Part shown: piece after piece, positions 1 through 4,903 of the stretch | How positions within the stretch are numbered: position 1 is the stretch's first letter | Layout of the letters: each line of letters begins with the position of its first letter | Assembly: GCA_043818355.1 (NCBI GenBank) | Contig: JBDRFX010000018.1 | Span: 1 to 8,269, forward strand | Source of the DNA: JAHJCL01 sp043818355 | GTDB lineage: Bacteria > Patescibacteriota > Minisyncoccia > Minisyncoccales > DG-74-3 | Direction: 5' to 3' | Length of the DNA: 8,269 nt | Notes under the pieces: model-generated | Seen by the model: the letters and a program-made list of their open reading frames with translations, nothing else | Databases searched by the model: none | What the model was told of the DNA's origin: nothing | Translations under genes and position numbers: made by a program

Positions 1-1
1 A

Positions 2-163
2 GAAGTTGAAAAAAGAATACCTCAAGTTGAAAAAGATTTTGAAGAAGAAAAAGAAGAGCTTTTTAAAGATATTGAAAAAGAGCTACCTAAAGCTCAACCT
101 CTTTGGGAAAGAATTAAAGCCTTGTTTGAAGATTTAAAAAAACCCGAGGTTAAAGAAAATTAA
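2..163 (+). CDS. C-terminal end of a charged hypothetical protein (partial)
   Basis: The frame is open from the window edge to a TAA, giving the last 53 residues of a protein whose start lies outside. The fragment is very rich in Glu and Lys (for example EKDFEEEKEELFKDIEKEL), with spaced Leu, Ile and Phe, so it probably forms an amphipathic helix or short coiled coil. It ends in a Lys/Glu-rich tail with no membrane segment or known motif. The next gene begins 5 nt after the stop, so the two are probably co-transcribed. Function cannot be assigned from this tail. Confidence 0.7.
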   Translation, partial: EVEKRIPQVEKDFEEEKEELFKDIEKELPKAQPLWERIKALFEDLKKPEVKEN

Positions 164-168
164 AGAAT

Positions 169-372
169 ATGGAACAATTCTTAATACAAAACAAAGGAAT
201 CCTATTATTAATCATTATCTGGAGTTCTATTTGGAAAGGAATAGCTTTATGGAAAGCAACTAAAAATAATGATAAAAAATGGTTTTCTTTCTTGTTTATT
301 TTCAACACAATTGGAATTTTAGAAATTCTATATATTTACTTTTTTAGCAAAAAAACTCCTAAAACCTCTTGA
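169..372 (+). CDS. DUF5652-like small two-helix membrane protein
   Basis: This is a complete 67-aa protein. Two hydrophobic segments (about residues 10-29 and 39-60) flank a short polar, positively charged loop (KATKNNDKKW). The signature WKGIALWKATKNNDKKWF followed by FNTIGILEILYIYFF is the pattern I associate with DUF5652, a tiny family found largely in candidate-phyla bacteria. A hairpin in the cytoplasmic membrane is expected, and the biochemical role is unknown. The ATG lies 5 nt after the upstream stop, which suggests translational coupling. The TGA stop overlaps the -35 hexamer of the next promoter (TTGACT at 369-374). The family name is from memory of the motif; the membrane topology is visible directly. 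Confidence 0.8.
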   Translation: MEQFLIQNKGILLLIIIWSSIWKGIALWKATKNNDKKWFSFLFIFNTIGILEILYIYFFSKKTPKTS

Positions 373-396
373 CTTTAAAACTCCTTGTATTATAAT
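369..396 (+). promoter_or_regulatory. sigma70-type promoter of the non-coding RNA
   Basis: A -35 TTGACT (369-374) and a perfect -10 TATAAT (391-396) are separated by 16 nt. Transcription would start near 402-404, exactly where the folded RNA begins. The -35 overlaps the stop codon of the DUF5652 gene. No gene starts within 220 nt downstream, so the promoter serves an untranslated RNA. Confidence 0.8.
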
Positions 397-401
397 TTAA
401 A

Positions 402-566
402 TTGGGTATCGGTGATTTGATACCATTGTAAAGATAATTGTTAAACCTTTTTCTCCCCCAAGGAAGAGAAACATGTTCTTTACACCCTTCCAGGGCAAAT
501 CACCATAACCCACATCCCCCCCCTTTCACTAGAAATTGAAAATCGCTATTTCAGCGATTTTTTGAT
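402..566 (+). ncRNA. Structured non-coding RNA, possibly 6S-like
   Basis: A strong promoter on one side and an intrinsic terminator on the other bound a roughly 160-nt transcript with no credible reading frame. The first 111 nt fold back as a rod. TGGGTAT (403-409) pairs with ATAACCCA (505-512) with one bulge, and GGTGATTTG (411-419) pairs perfectly with CAAATCACC (496-504). TGTAAAGA (427-434) pairs perfectly with TCTTTACA (477-484), and TTTCTC (450-455) pairs with GAGAAA (466-471). Between the second and third helices is an asymmetric bubble: the 5' side is about 7 nt, and the 3' side can form a mini-hairpin CCC-TTCCA-GGG (485-495). A closing stem, an asymmetric central bubble with a small 3' hairpin and an apical stem are the outline of 6S RNA, the RNA polymerase-binding open-promoter mimic. 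The rod is shorter than usual for 6S, and I see no decisive sequence signature. A lineage-specific regulatory RNA is equally possible. That it is a structured RNA is well supported; the identity is a guess. Confidence 0.65.
538..563 (+). terminator. Intrinsic terminator of the ncRNA (repeat family A)
   Basis: A perfect stem AAAATCGCT/AGCGATTTT closes a 5-nt loop (ATTTC, 548-552) and runs into TTTTTTGATTTT. Flanking bases 531-537 can extend the pairing imperfectly with the AT-rich sequence downstream. It shares its stem and tail with the terminators at 4288-4314 and 4843-4869. Confidence 0.85.
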
Positions 567-590
567 TTTCTTAATCTTGAGTGTATATTA

Positions 591-619
591 TTGACAAATA
601 AATTTTAATTTATTATAAT
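591..619 (+). promoter_or_regulatory. Consensus sigma70 promoter
   Basis: A perfect TTGACA (591-596) and a perfect TATAAT (614-619) have the ideal 17-nt spacing. The predicted start of transcription is about 626. The -10 box abuts the ATG at 620, so that codon would lie upstream of the transcript; this decides the start of the next gene. Confidence 0.85.
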
Positions 620-631
620 ATGAATGATAAA

Positions 632-955
632 ATGTCACGTATCGAAAGAGGGCTAGGATTAATAAAAGAAGAAAAAAGAAGGGAATGGAGATGTCTTTGG
701 AGTAATCCACCATTGAATATTCGTCCTTATTGGGATGAATTTTTAGAGGCTTCTATAAAAGCTATGGAAAGTTTGACAAAAAACAAAGAACCAGAGGATG
801 TGGTGAGCGAGCTTGGATATCTAAGCGATTGCTCAATATCCATTATCGTTTCTATACTAAACGATTACCATCCAAGGGGAAAAGAGCTGTCCCAATATTG
901 GAAACAACAAAACAAAAAATATATTCCCCCCCGTTTTTTCAAACCAATAATTTAA
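632..955 (+). CDS. Hypothetical protein, family not recognised
   Basis: This is a 107-aa soluble-looking protein (111 aa if started at 620). The N-terminal third is basic and Trp-rich (IERGLGLIKEEKRREWRCLW), with a conserved-looking NPPLNIRPYWDEFLEAS stretch. A predicted helical middle (about residues 38-80) follows, then a basic, aromatic end (YWKQQNKKYIPPRFFKPII). There is no signal peptide, membrane segment or known catalytic motif. I chose the ATG at 632 because the perfect promoter places the transcript start near 626, leaving a leader of about 6 nt. The alternative ATG at 620 touches the -10 box and would be transcribed only if initiation occurred unusually early. A terminator follows 17 nt after the stop, so the gene is monocistronic. 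Function unknown. Confidence 0.7.
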   Translation: MSRIERGLGLIKEEKRREWRCLWSNPPLNIRPYWDEFLEASIKAMESLTKNKEPEDVVSELGYLSDCSISIIVSILNDYHPRGKELSQYWKQQNKKYIPPRFFKPII

Positions 956-971
956 TTTGTTGATTTAAAAA

Positions 972-1006
972 AATTAAAAAGCCGCCTAATTGGCGATTTT
1001 TTAATT
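972..1006 (+). terminator. Intrinsic terminator (repeat family B)
   Basis: The core CGCC-TAATT-GGCG (983-995) is flanked by a C/A mismatch, a G-T pair and an A/T stem (AAAAA against TTTTT), extended by AATT/AATT. The T-run covers 997-1002. It shares AAAAAGCC, TAAT and GATTTTTT with the terminator at 6231-6266. The symmetric A and T runs may let it work from either side. Confidence 0.75.
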
Positions 1007-1050
1007 AAAATTCATAACAACTAGGTCTTTTTTTATTAAACAATTTATGT

Positions 1051-1056
1051 TATTAT
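1051..1056 (+). promoter_or_regulatory. Probable -10 box of the ABC-F gene
   Basis: TATTAT lies 9 nt before the ATG at 1066, which would put the transcript start at about 1063 and make the message essentially leaderless. The matching -35 area (about 1028-1033) is only a T-run, so the promoter is weak by consensus. Confidence 0.4.
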
Positions 1057-1065
1057 GCAACCATT

Positions 1066-2517
1066 ATGAACCAGGGAGAAACAATATTAAAATTTGATAA
1101 GGTTTCTTTTTCTCACGGAAACAACAAACCCATAATCAATGAGGTTGATTTTTCTGTGAGACAGGGAGCAAAAATAACCCTAATGGGGCAAAATGGTGCT
1201 GGCAAAAGTACTATTTTTCAACTTATTATGGGAGCTTTAAAGTCTGACTCAGGAAGAATCAATATTAATAACGGAGTTACTGTTGCTACGGCAAAGCAGG
1301 TTATTTCTAGAGATTTGCTTCACTTAACAGTGCGTGAATTTTTTCAAAGCTGTTTCAAAGAAACAGTATATGATATTGATCCAAAGATCGACGAAGTTCT
1401 TGAAATGGTTAACCTTATTGCTGATAAAGAAAAAATCATTAAAACTTTTTCAGGAGGACAACAAGCAAGACTTCTTTTGGCTTCAGCCATTATTCAAAAT
1501 CCGGATTTATTGCTTTTAGACGAACCCACTAACAACCTTGATAAGGATGGAATAGCTCATCTAACTCAATTTCTTATTGATTATAAGAAAACATGTATTG
1601 TTATTTCTCATGATGCTAATTTTTTAAACTCATTCACGCAGGGTGTTTTATATCTAGATGTCTTTACTAATAAAGTTGAACAATATGTTGGTAATTATTT
1701 TGATTTATTGATTGAAATCTCTGCCAGAATAGAAAGAGAAAATAGAAAAAATGCTCAATTAGCAAAACAAATTAAAGAAAATAAAGAAAGATCAAACTTT
1801 TTTGCCAATAAAGGAGGAAAGATGAGATTGGTAGCAAGAAAAATGAGAGACAAGGCTGAAAAAATGGAGGAAGCTAAGGTGGACGTAAGAAAAGAAGATA
1901 AAACCATAAGACCTTTTATTATTCCTTTCCAAGAAGGCGTTGTTGGAGAAATTTTAAACATTACTTCTTTTTCTGCTGTAAAGAACTATAAACAAATAAA
2001 ACGAAAAACCGATATTTCTCTAAGAAGAGGAGAGCGCTTGCTTCTTACTGGTCGCAATGGTAGTGGTAAAACCACTCTGCTTGAATCTCTAGCTCTAGGG
2101 AAAGGAGAAGGAGCTAAAATCGCTTCTGGAGTTAAAGTTGGATATTATCGTCAAGACTTTTCCACTCTTAACTTTGAAGATACTGTTCATGAATCTCTTA
2201 GCTCTGTTACAAATGGCTTGTCTGAAGAAGGACTTCGTTCTTTGGCTTCAGGTTTTCTAATAACCAGAGACTTAATGTATTCCAAAATAGGGGACTTGTC
2301 TGAGGGACAAAAAGGATTAGTATCCTTTGCTAGATTAGTAATACAAAAACCCGGACTTCTTATACTGGACGAGCCTACTAATCATATTAATTTTCGTCAT
2401 TTGCCAGTTATTGCATCAGCTTTAGATAAATATGAAGGAGCCATGATTCTAGTAAGCCATCTATCTGACTTTGTTCAAAAAATTCGCATTAATAAAACTC
2501 TTGATCTGAGCGATTAA
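1066..2517 (+). CDS. ABC-F family ATPase (ribosome-associated type)
   Basis: This 483-aa protein has two nucleotide-binding domains and no membrane segments, the layout of the ABC-F family (EttA, Uup and antibiotic-protection proteins). ABC-F proteins bind the ribosomal E site and adjust the peptidyl-transfer centre. NBD1 has Walker A GQNGAGKST (41-49), signature SGGQQ (129-133), Walker B LLLLDEP with catalytic Glu153, D-loop NNLD and switch His182. A charged linker (about 211-285, rich in Lys, Glu and Arg) corresponds to the P-site tRNA interaction motif. NBD2 has Walker A GRNGSGKTT (329-337), signature LSEGQ (411-415), Walker B LLILDEP with Glu436 and switch His465. Two departures stand out in NBD2: the signature is LSEGQ rather than LSGGQ, and the D-loop reads NHIN rather than NHLD. 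The protein is shorter than the 530-650 aa of many ABC-F members and has no C-terminal extension. There is no Shine-Dalgarno sequence. The subclass cannot be fixed here. Confidence 0.93.
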   Translation: MNQGETILKFDKVSFSHGNNKPIINEVDFSVRQGAKITLMGQNGAGKSTIFQLIMGALKSDSGRININNGVTVATAKQVISRDLLHLTVREFFQSCFKETVYDIDPKIDEVLEMVNLIADKEKIIKTFSGGQQARLLLASAIIQNPDLLLLDEPTNNLDKDGIAHLTQFLIDYKKTCIVISHDANFLNSFTQGVLYLDVFTNKVEQYVGNYFDLLIEISARIERENRKNAQLAKQIKENKERSNFFANKGGKMRLVARKMRDKAEKMEEAKVDVRKEDKTIRPFIIPFQEGVVGEILNITSFSAVKNYKQIKRKTDISLRRGERLLLTGRNGSGKTTLLESLALGKGEGAKIASGVKVGYYRQDFSTLNFEDTVHESLSSVTNGLSEEGLRSLASGFLITRDLMYSKIGDLSEGQKGLVSFARLVIQKPGLLILDEPTNHINFRHLPVIASALDKYEGAMILVSHLSDFVQKIRINKTLDLSD

Positions 2518-2541
2518 TTTAAGTGTTCAAAAAGAATAAGG

Positions 2542-2570
2542 TTGACAATATATTAATTTTAATATATACT
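2542..2570 (+). promoter_or_regulatory. sigma70-type promoter of the helicase leader
   Basis: A perfect TTGACA (2542-2547) and TATACT (2565-2570) have a 17-nt spacer. Transcription should start near 2577, about 150 nt before the helicase ATG. This leader is much longer than any other in the window. Confidence 0.75.
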
Positions 2571-2576
2571 ATCAGC

Positions 2577-2727
2577 ATACTAAATCTCATAATTTTTTGT
2601 TTTTTAAGAGAGTTCTCTTGAAAAACCCTTAAAGCCTAGTGTTTTATTTAGAAAAGAAGGAGACCCAATAGTCGCCTTTTTTCTTTTTAAAGAATTAGGC
2701 ATTAATAAGAGAATTATCTTAAAAAAT
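2577..2727 (+). promoter_or_regulatory. Long structured leader of the helicase, possible attenuator
   Basis: The leader contains a small hairpin AAGAG-AGTT-CTCTT (2606-2619). It also contains a larger terminator-like hairpin: GAC/GTC (2662-2664 with 2671-2673), an A/G mismatch, then eight pairs (2653-2660 with 2675-2682), followed by TTTTTTCTTTTT (2677-2688). A short alternative pairing AAGCCTA (2632-2638) with TAGGC (2696-2700) spans that hairpin. RNA helicase genes in other bacteria are often controlled through long 5' leaders, for example during cold shock. From 2608 to the ATG the helicase frame is also free of stops but has no ATG, GTG or TTG. Regulation by attenuation is inference. Confidence 0.5.
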
Positions 2728-3963
2728 ATGTATAAAAAAAGTTTTGGAAACAATAGATCAAGAAACTCATCTGGTGGCCCTTCTAGATTCAAAAGAAAGG
2801 GATCTTCTGGTTCTTTTAGAGGAACAAGAAAAAGAGGTTTCTTTGGAGTAAAAATAGATCCAGCTAGATTCATCAATAAAGCTATTATGACTGATGAGGG
2901 GCTTGATGTTGTTAAAATTGAACATGAATTTCAAGATTTTAAGCTTGACTCAAGATTAAAACAAATTGTTAAGGATAGGGGATATGAAACCCCCACTCCT
3001 ATTCAGGATAGGCTTATTCCTTGTGTAATTTCAGGTTCTGATGTTGTGGGCGTTGCTAATACAGGAACAGGAAAAACAGCTGCCTTTCTCTTACCTTTAA
3101 TTAATAAAATCATACTTCATCCTCAAGAAAAGGTTTTGATTGTTACCCCAACCAGGGAATTAGCTTTACAAATAAATGATGAATTAAAACTATTCACTAG
3201 AGGAATGAGAATATCTTCTGTTTGTTGCGTAGGAGGAATTAGTATTGGCAGACAGATTTCTAATCTTCGTCAGGATAGATACAGTTTCATTGTTGGAACA
3301 CCTGGAAGACTAAAAGACTTAATGGATAGAAGGATTCTTAATATGTCTAGATTTAATAATATTGTATTAGACGAAGCAGATAGAATGCTTGATATGGGAT
3401 TTATTGGTGTTACTCGTTTCATAATGAATGCAATGCCAAAAGAACGCCAAGTTCTTTTCTTCTCAGCCACTCTTTCTTTTGATATAGAAAAGCTTATTAA
3501 AGAATTTCTTAGAAACCCAATTCAGGTTTCTGTTAAAACAAGAGATACTGCTAAGAATATTGAACAAGATATTATTAGAATTAAACCTGGTAAGAATAAA
3601 CTAGATGTTCTTGATAATCTTTTGCATCAAAAAGAATTCAGTAAAGTACTTGTCTTTGGAAGAACTAAATATGGAGTAGAGGGATTATCTCAAACTCTTT
3701 CTCGTAAAGGTTTTAGAGCAGAATCCATACATGGGAATAAAAGTAATTCTCAACGCCAAAGAGCTTTAGATTTGTTTAAGAATAACAATGCTCAAGTTTT
3801 AGTAGCAACTGATGTTGCTGCTAGGGGATTAGACATTGATAACATTAGCCATGTTATTAATTATGATTTACCTGCAACCTATACTGATTATGTTCATCGT
3901 GTTGGCCGTACTGGAAGAGGGGACAAAAAAGGAATGGCTTTAACTTTTATAGAAGGTAGATAA
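2728..3963 (+). CDS. DEAD-box ATP-dependent RNA helicase
   Basis: This 411-aa cytoplasmic protein unwinds or remodels RNA using ATP, typically in ribosome assembly, mRNA turnover or cold adaptation. Residues 1-40 form a basic Arg/Gly/Ser-rich head that probably binds RNA non-specifically. The conserved motifs follow in order: Q motif GYETPTPIQ (85-93), motif I ANTGTGKT (110-117), Ia PTRELA (141-146), Ib TPGR (191-194), II DEAD (215-218), III SAT (246-248), V ATDVAARGLDI (360-370) and VI HRVGRTGR (390-397). All catalytic residues are intact. The protein stops soon after the RecA2 domain with no C-terminal RNA-binding tail, so the basic extension is at the front instead. The ATG at 2728 is the only canonical start before the core; no Shine-Dalgarno sequence precedes it. 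A terminator follows at 3984, so the unit is a single gene. It cannot be assigned to RhlE, CsdA or another named branch. Confidence 0.95.
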   Translation: MYKKSFGNNRSRNSSGGPSRFKRKGSSGSFRGTRKRGFFGVKIDPARFINKAIMTDEGLDVVKIEHEFQDFKLDSRLKQIVKDRGYETPTPIQDRLIPCVISGSDVVGVANTGTGKTAAFLLPLINKIILHPQEKVLIVTPTRELALQINDELKLFTRGMRISSVCCVGGISIGRQISNLRQDRYSFIVGTPGRLKDLMDRRILNMSRFNNIVLDEADRMLDMGFIGVTRFIMNAMPKERQVLFFSATLSFDIEKLIKEFLRNPIQVSVKTRDTAKNIEQDIIRIKPGKNKLDVLDNLLHQKEFSKVLVFGRTKYGVEGLSQTLSRKGFRAESIHGNKSNSQRQRALDLFKNNNAQVLVATDVAARGLDIDNISHVINYDLPATYTDYVHRVGRTGRGDKKGMALTFIEGR

Positions 3964-3983
3964 AATTGAAATATTTGATTATG

Positions 3984-4015
3984 AAACCACCGATCTATAA
4001 GATTAGTGGTTTTTT
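3984..4015 (+). terminator. Intrinsic terminator of the helicase gene
   Basis: AAACCAC (3984-3990) pairs with GTGGTTT (4006-4012). After a C/A mismatch, an inner GATCT/AGATT stem (with one G-T pair) closes an ATA loop. A T-run covers 4010-4015. The sequence is unrelated to the repeated terminator family in the rest of the window. Confidence 0.8.
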
Positions 4016-4033
4016 ATCTGTCTTTAAAATATA

Positions 4034-4062
4034 TTGACCAAAATTAGTGATTCTGATAGGGT
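4034..4062 (+). promoter_or_regulatory. Possible promoter of the zinc-ribbon gene
   Basis: TTGACC (4034-4039) is followed after 17 nt by a poor -10, TAGGGT (4057-4062), preceded by TGA, which could act as an extended -10. The expected start is about 4069, giving a 32-nt leader with a weak GAAGA/TCTTC hairpin (4069-4073 with 4085-4089). Confidence 0.4.
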
Positions 4063-4100
4063 TTAATTGAAGACATGCAGTAGCTCTTCAGGTATCAATT

Positions 4101-4226
4101 ATGTGCGAAAAAAAAGAAAAAGTGGAAAAAACAAAAATCTGTAAAAGGTGCGGGACAATGTATCCTGGAAAAGATAATAAATGTCCCAAATGCGGAGAGA
4201 CGAGATGCACTCATTTCTGTTTTTAA
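4101..4226 (+). CDS. 41-aa zinc-ribbon mini-protein
   Basis: An ATG opens a 41-codon frame ending in TAA. After a Lys/Glu-rich start (residues 1-12) come two classic zinc knuckles, CKRCG (14-18) and CPKCG (28-32), separated by 10 residues. A third Cys/His cluster, CTHFC (36-40), forms the C-terminus. Seven Cys and one His in 41 residues would hold one zinc and perhaps a second metal. The pattern is that of the zinc-ribbon domains found in small nucleic-acid- or ribosome-associated proteins, but no specific family is recognised. The gene stands alone, with a plausible weak promoter, an AGG 8 nt before the ATG, and a terminator at 4288-4314. The regular CxxCG spacing makes a chance frame unlikely, although it falls below common gene-calling length limits. 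Confidence 0.72.
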   Translation: MCEKKEKVEKTKICKRCGTMYPGKDNKCPKCGETRCTHFCF

Positions 4227-4244
4227 ATCATCGTTTCTCCTTTT

Positions 4245-4285
4245 TTTCTTCAAGTCAATAACTTTAGTTTGTTAATTTGAAGAAA
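4245..4285 (+). repeat. Inverted repeat downstream of the zinc-ribbon gene
   Basis: TTTCTTCAA (4245-4253) is perfectly complementary to TTGAAGAAA (4277-4285) across a 23-nt AT-rich loop. It lies directly before the terminator at 4288 and would stack on it in the mRNA 3' end. It may simply protect the transcript end. Confidence 0.45.
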
Positions 4286-4287
4286 TA

Positions 4288-4314
4288 AAAAAATCGCTAA
4301 TTGAGCGATTTTTT
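4288..4314 (+). terminator. Intrinsic terminator (repeat family A)
   Basis: A perfect 11-bp stem AAAAAATCGCT/AGCGATTTTTT closes an AATTG loop and is followed by GATTTA. It matches the terminator at 4843-4869 in all 11 stem pairs; only the loop differs. Confidence 0.88.
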
Positions 4315-4325
4315 GATTTAAAAGC

Positions 4326-4374
4326 TTGACAGTAGAACATAATAAGTTAAACTTAAGTTAAACATAAAATAAAC
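4326..4374 (+). promoter_or_regulatory. Toxin-antitoxin promoter with operator repeats
   Basis: TTGACA (4326-4331) gives a perfect -35. The -10 is either TAAACT (4348-4353, 16-nt spacer) or, with poor spacing, TAAAAT (4365-4370). Overlapping it, AGTTAAAC occurs at 4345-4352 and 4356-4363, with a degenerate third copy AAATAAAC at 4367-4374, all at an 11-bp period. The centre contains a perfect 10-bp palindrome AACTTAAGTT (4350-4359). This is the arrangement expected of an operator bound by Phd/YefM dimers, which repress their own operon, usually more tightly with toxin bound. Confidence 0.6.
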
Positions 4375-4382
4375 ATTCAAAT

Positions 4383-4595
4383 ATGGAAAATATCATCGGT
4401 TTAAAAGCTCTCAGAAACAATATGCAAGAATATGTTCAAAAAATACAAAAAGGTTATTCTTTTATTGTTTTGAGAAAATCAAAACCATTATTTAAAATTT
4501 CTCCCATTGAAGAAGGGCCCTGGGAAGAGGTAATAGATTTTACTAAAATTAAAAAAGGGGGAGTGGACATCAAAGATTTATTGAAACGACTATAA
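4383..4595 (+). CDS. Phd/YefM-family antitoxin
   Basis: This 70-aa protein has the N-terminal DNA-binding pattern of Phd/YefM antitoxins: LKALRNNMQEYVQKIQKGYSF (about residues 7-27) followed by the strand IVLRKSKPLFKISPI (28-42). The C-terminal part (about 46-70, EEVIDFTKIKKGGVDIKDLLKRL) is the usual flexible toxin-wrapping region ending in a short helix. It should bind the palindromic operator just upstream and neutralise the toxin encoded 6 nt downstream. The start is the first ATG after the operator; no Shine-Dalgarno sequence is visible. The family and gene order are convincing. Confidence 0.88.
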   Translation: MENIIGLKALRNNMQEYVQKIQKGYSFIVLRKSKPLFKISPIEEGPWEEVIDFTKIKKGGVDIKDLLKRL

Positions 4596-4601
4596 AATTC
4601 T

Positions 4602-4844
4602 ATGGACAAGATAGATAAAGCCCTAAACAAACTAAAACAAAAAGAAAAGGCAAAACTTAAAAATCTTTTATTAAAGATTGATAGGGGAGAGTTAGAGGGA
4701 TTGGATATTAAAAAACTCAGAGACAAAAAAGATATTTTTCGTGTTCGGCAGGGCGATATGCGTATCATTATACATAAAGTTGATAATTCTACTAAAATAT
4801 TATCTTTAGAGCGCAGAACTAGCAAAACTTACAAAAAAAATTAA
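4602..4844 (+). CDS. RelE/ParE-superfamily toxin
   Basis: This 80-aa basic protein begins with a Lys-rich helical pair (residues 3-28), followed by the RelE/ParE sheet motif KKLRDKKDIFRVRQGDMRIII (38-58). The terminal strand ILSLERRTSKTYKK (67-79) carries the usual Arg/Tyr cluster (Arg71, Arg72, Tyr77). Members either cut mRNA at the ribosome (RelE type) or poison DNA gyrase (ParE type). The Arg-rich core and Tyr77 fit an RNase-like member, but the target cannot be decided from sequence. The gene starts 6 nt after the antitoxin stop, so the two form one operon. The TAA stop (4842-4844) overlaps the base of the terminator stem. Confidence 0.87.
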   Translation: MDKIDKALNKLKQKEKAKLKNLLLKIDRGELEGLDIKKLRDKKDIFRVRQGDMRIIIHKVDNSTKILSLERRTSKTYKKN

Positions 4845-4869
4845 AAAATCGCTCAATCAGCGATTTTTT
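4843..4869 (+). terminator. Intrinsic terminator of the toxin-antitoxin operon (family A)
   Basis: A perfect 11-bp stem AAAAAATCGCT/AGCGATTTTTT closes a CAATC loop and is followed by GATATG. The toxin stop codon supplies the first two bases of the stem. It is almost identical to the terminator 555 bp upstream. Confidence 0.88.
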
Positions 4870-4881
4870 GATATGATAAAT

Positions 4882-4887
4882 TATAAT
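4882..4887 (+). promoter_or_regulatory. Probable -10 box of the MurL-like gene
   Basis: A perfect TATAAT lies 16 nt before the ATG at 4904, for a leader of about 10 nt. The -35 position falls in the terminator stem of the previous operon and shows no consensus match, so the promoter may rely on the -10 alone or be weak. Confidence 0.5.
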
Positions 4888-4903
4888 AAAATTTCTAATT
4901 ATC

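Noticed and set aside
440..484. Apical part of the ncRNA as an SRP (4.5S) RNA, because the rod is about 110 nt and contains GGAA
   Set aside because: The universally conserved domain IV context (GGAA tetraloop closed by a short stem with the AGCA-type internal loop) is absent, and GGAA here is part of a C/A-rich loop.
473..508. An 11-codon frame with ATG inside the ncRNA
   Set aside because: It is very short, has no ribosome binding site, and both ends are locked in helices of the RNA rod; chance is the simplest explanation.
516..523. A run of eight Cs in an AT-rich region as a possible slippage site or i-motif
   Set aside because: It lies in the single-stranded tail of the ncRNA with no coding frame; no partner G-run is present in the RNA to support a structure.
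2604..2876. A 90-codon frame on the - strand opposite the helicase leader and N-terminus
   Set aside because: It is antisense to the R/G/S-rich helicase start and gives a Pro/Leu/Phe-rich product with no motif or promoter; it mirrors the coding strand's composition.
4245..4285. The 9-bp inverted repeat as insertion-sequence ends
   Set aside because: Only 23 nt lie between the arms, there is no transposase and no target duplication; it is better explained as an mRNA 3' hairpin.
4454..4825. A 123-codon frame on the - strand across the toxin-antitoxin genes
   Set aside because: Both + strand genes match known families and fill the region; the reverse product is Ser/Phe/Leu-rich, typical of the antisense of Lys/Glu-rich coding.
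538..4869. Repeated AATCGCT/AGCGATT units as a CRISPR array
   Set aside because: The copies are far apart, each sits at a gene 3' end followed by Ts, and there are no regular spacers or cas genes.
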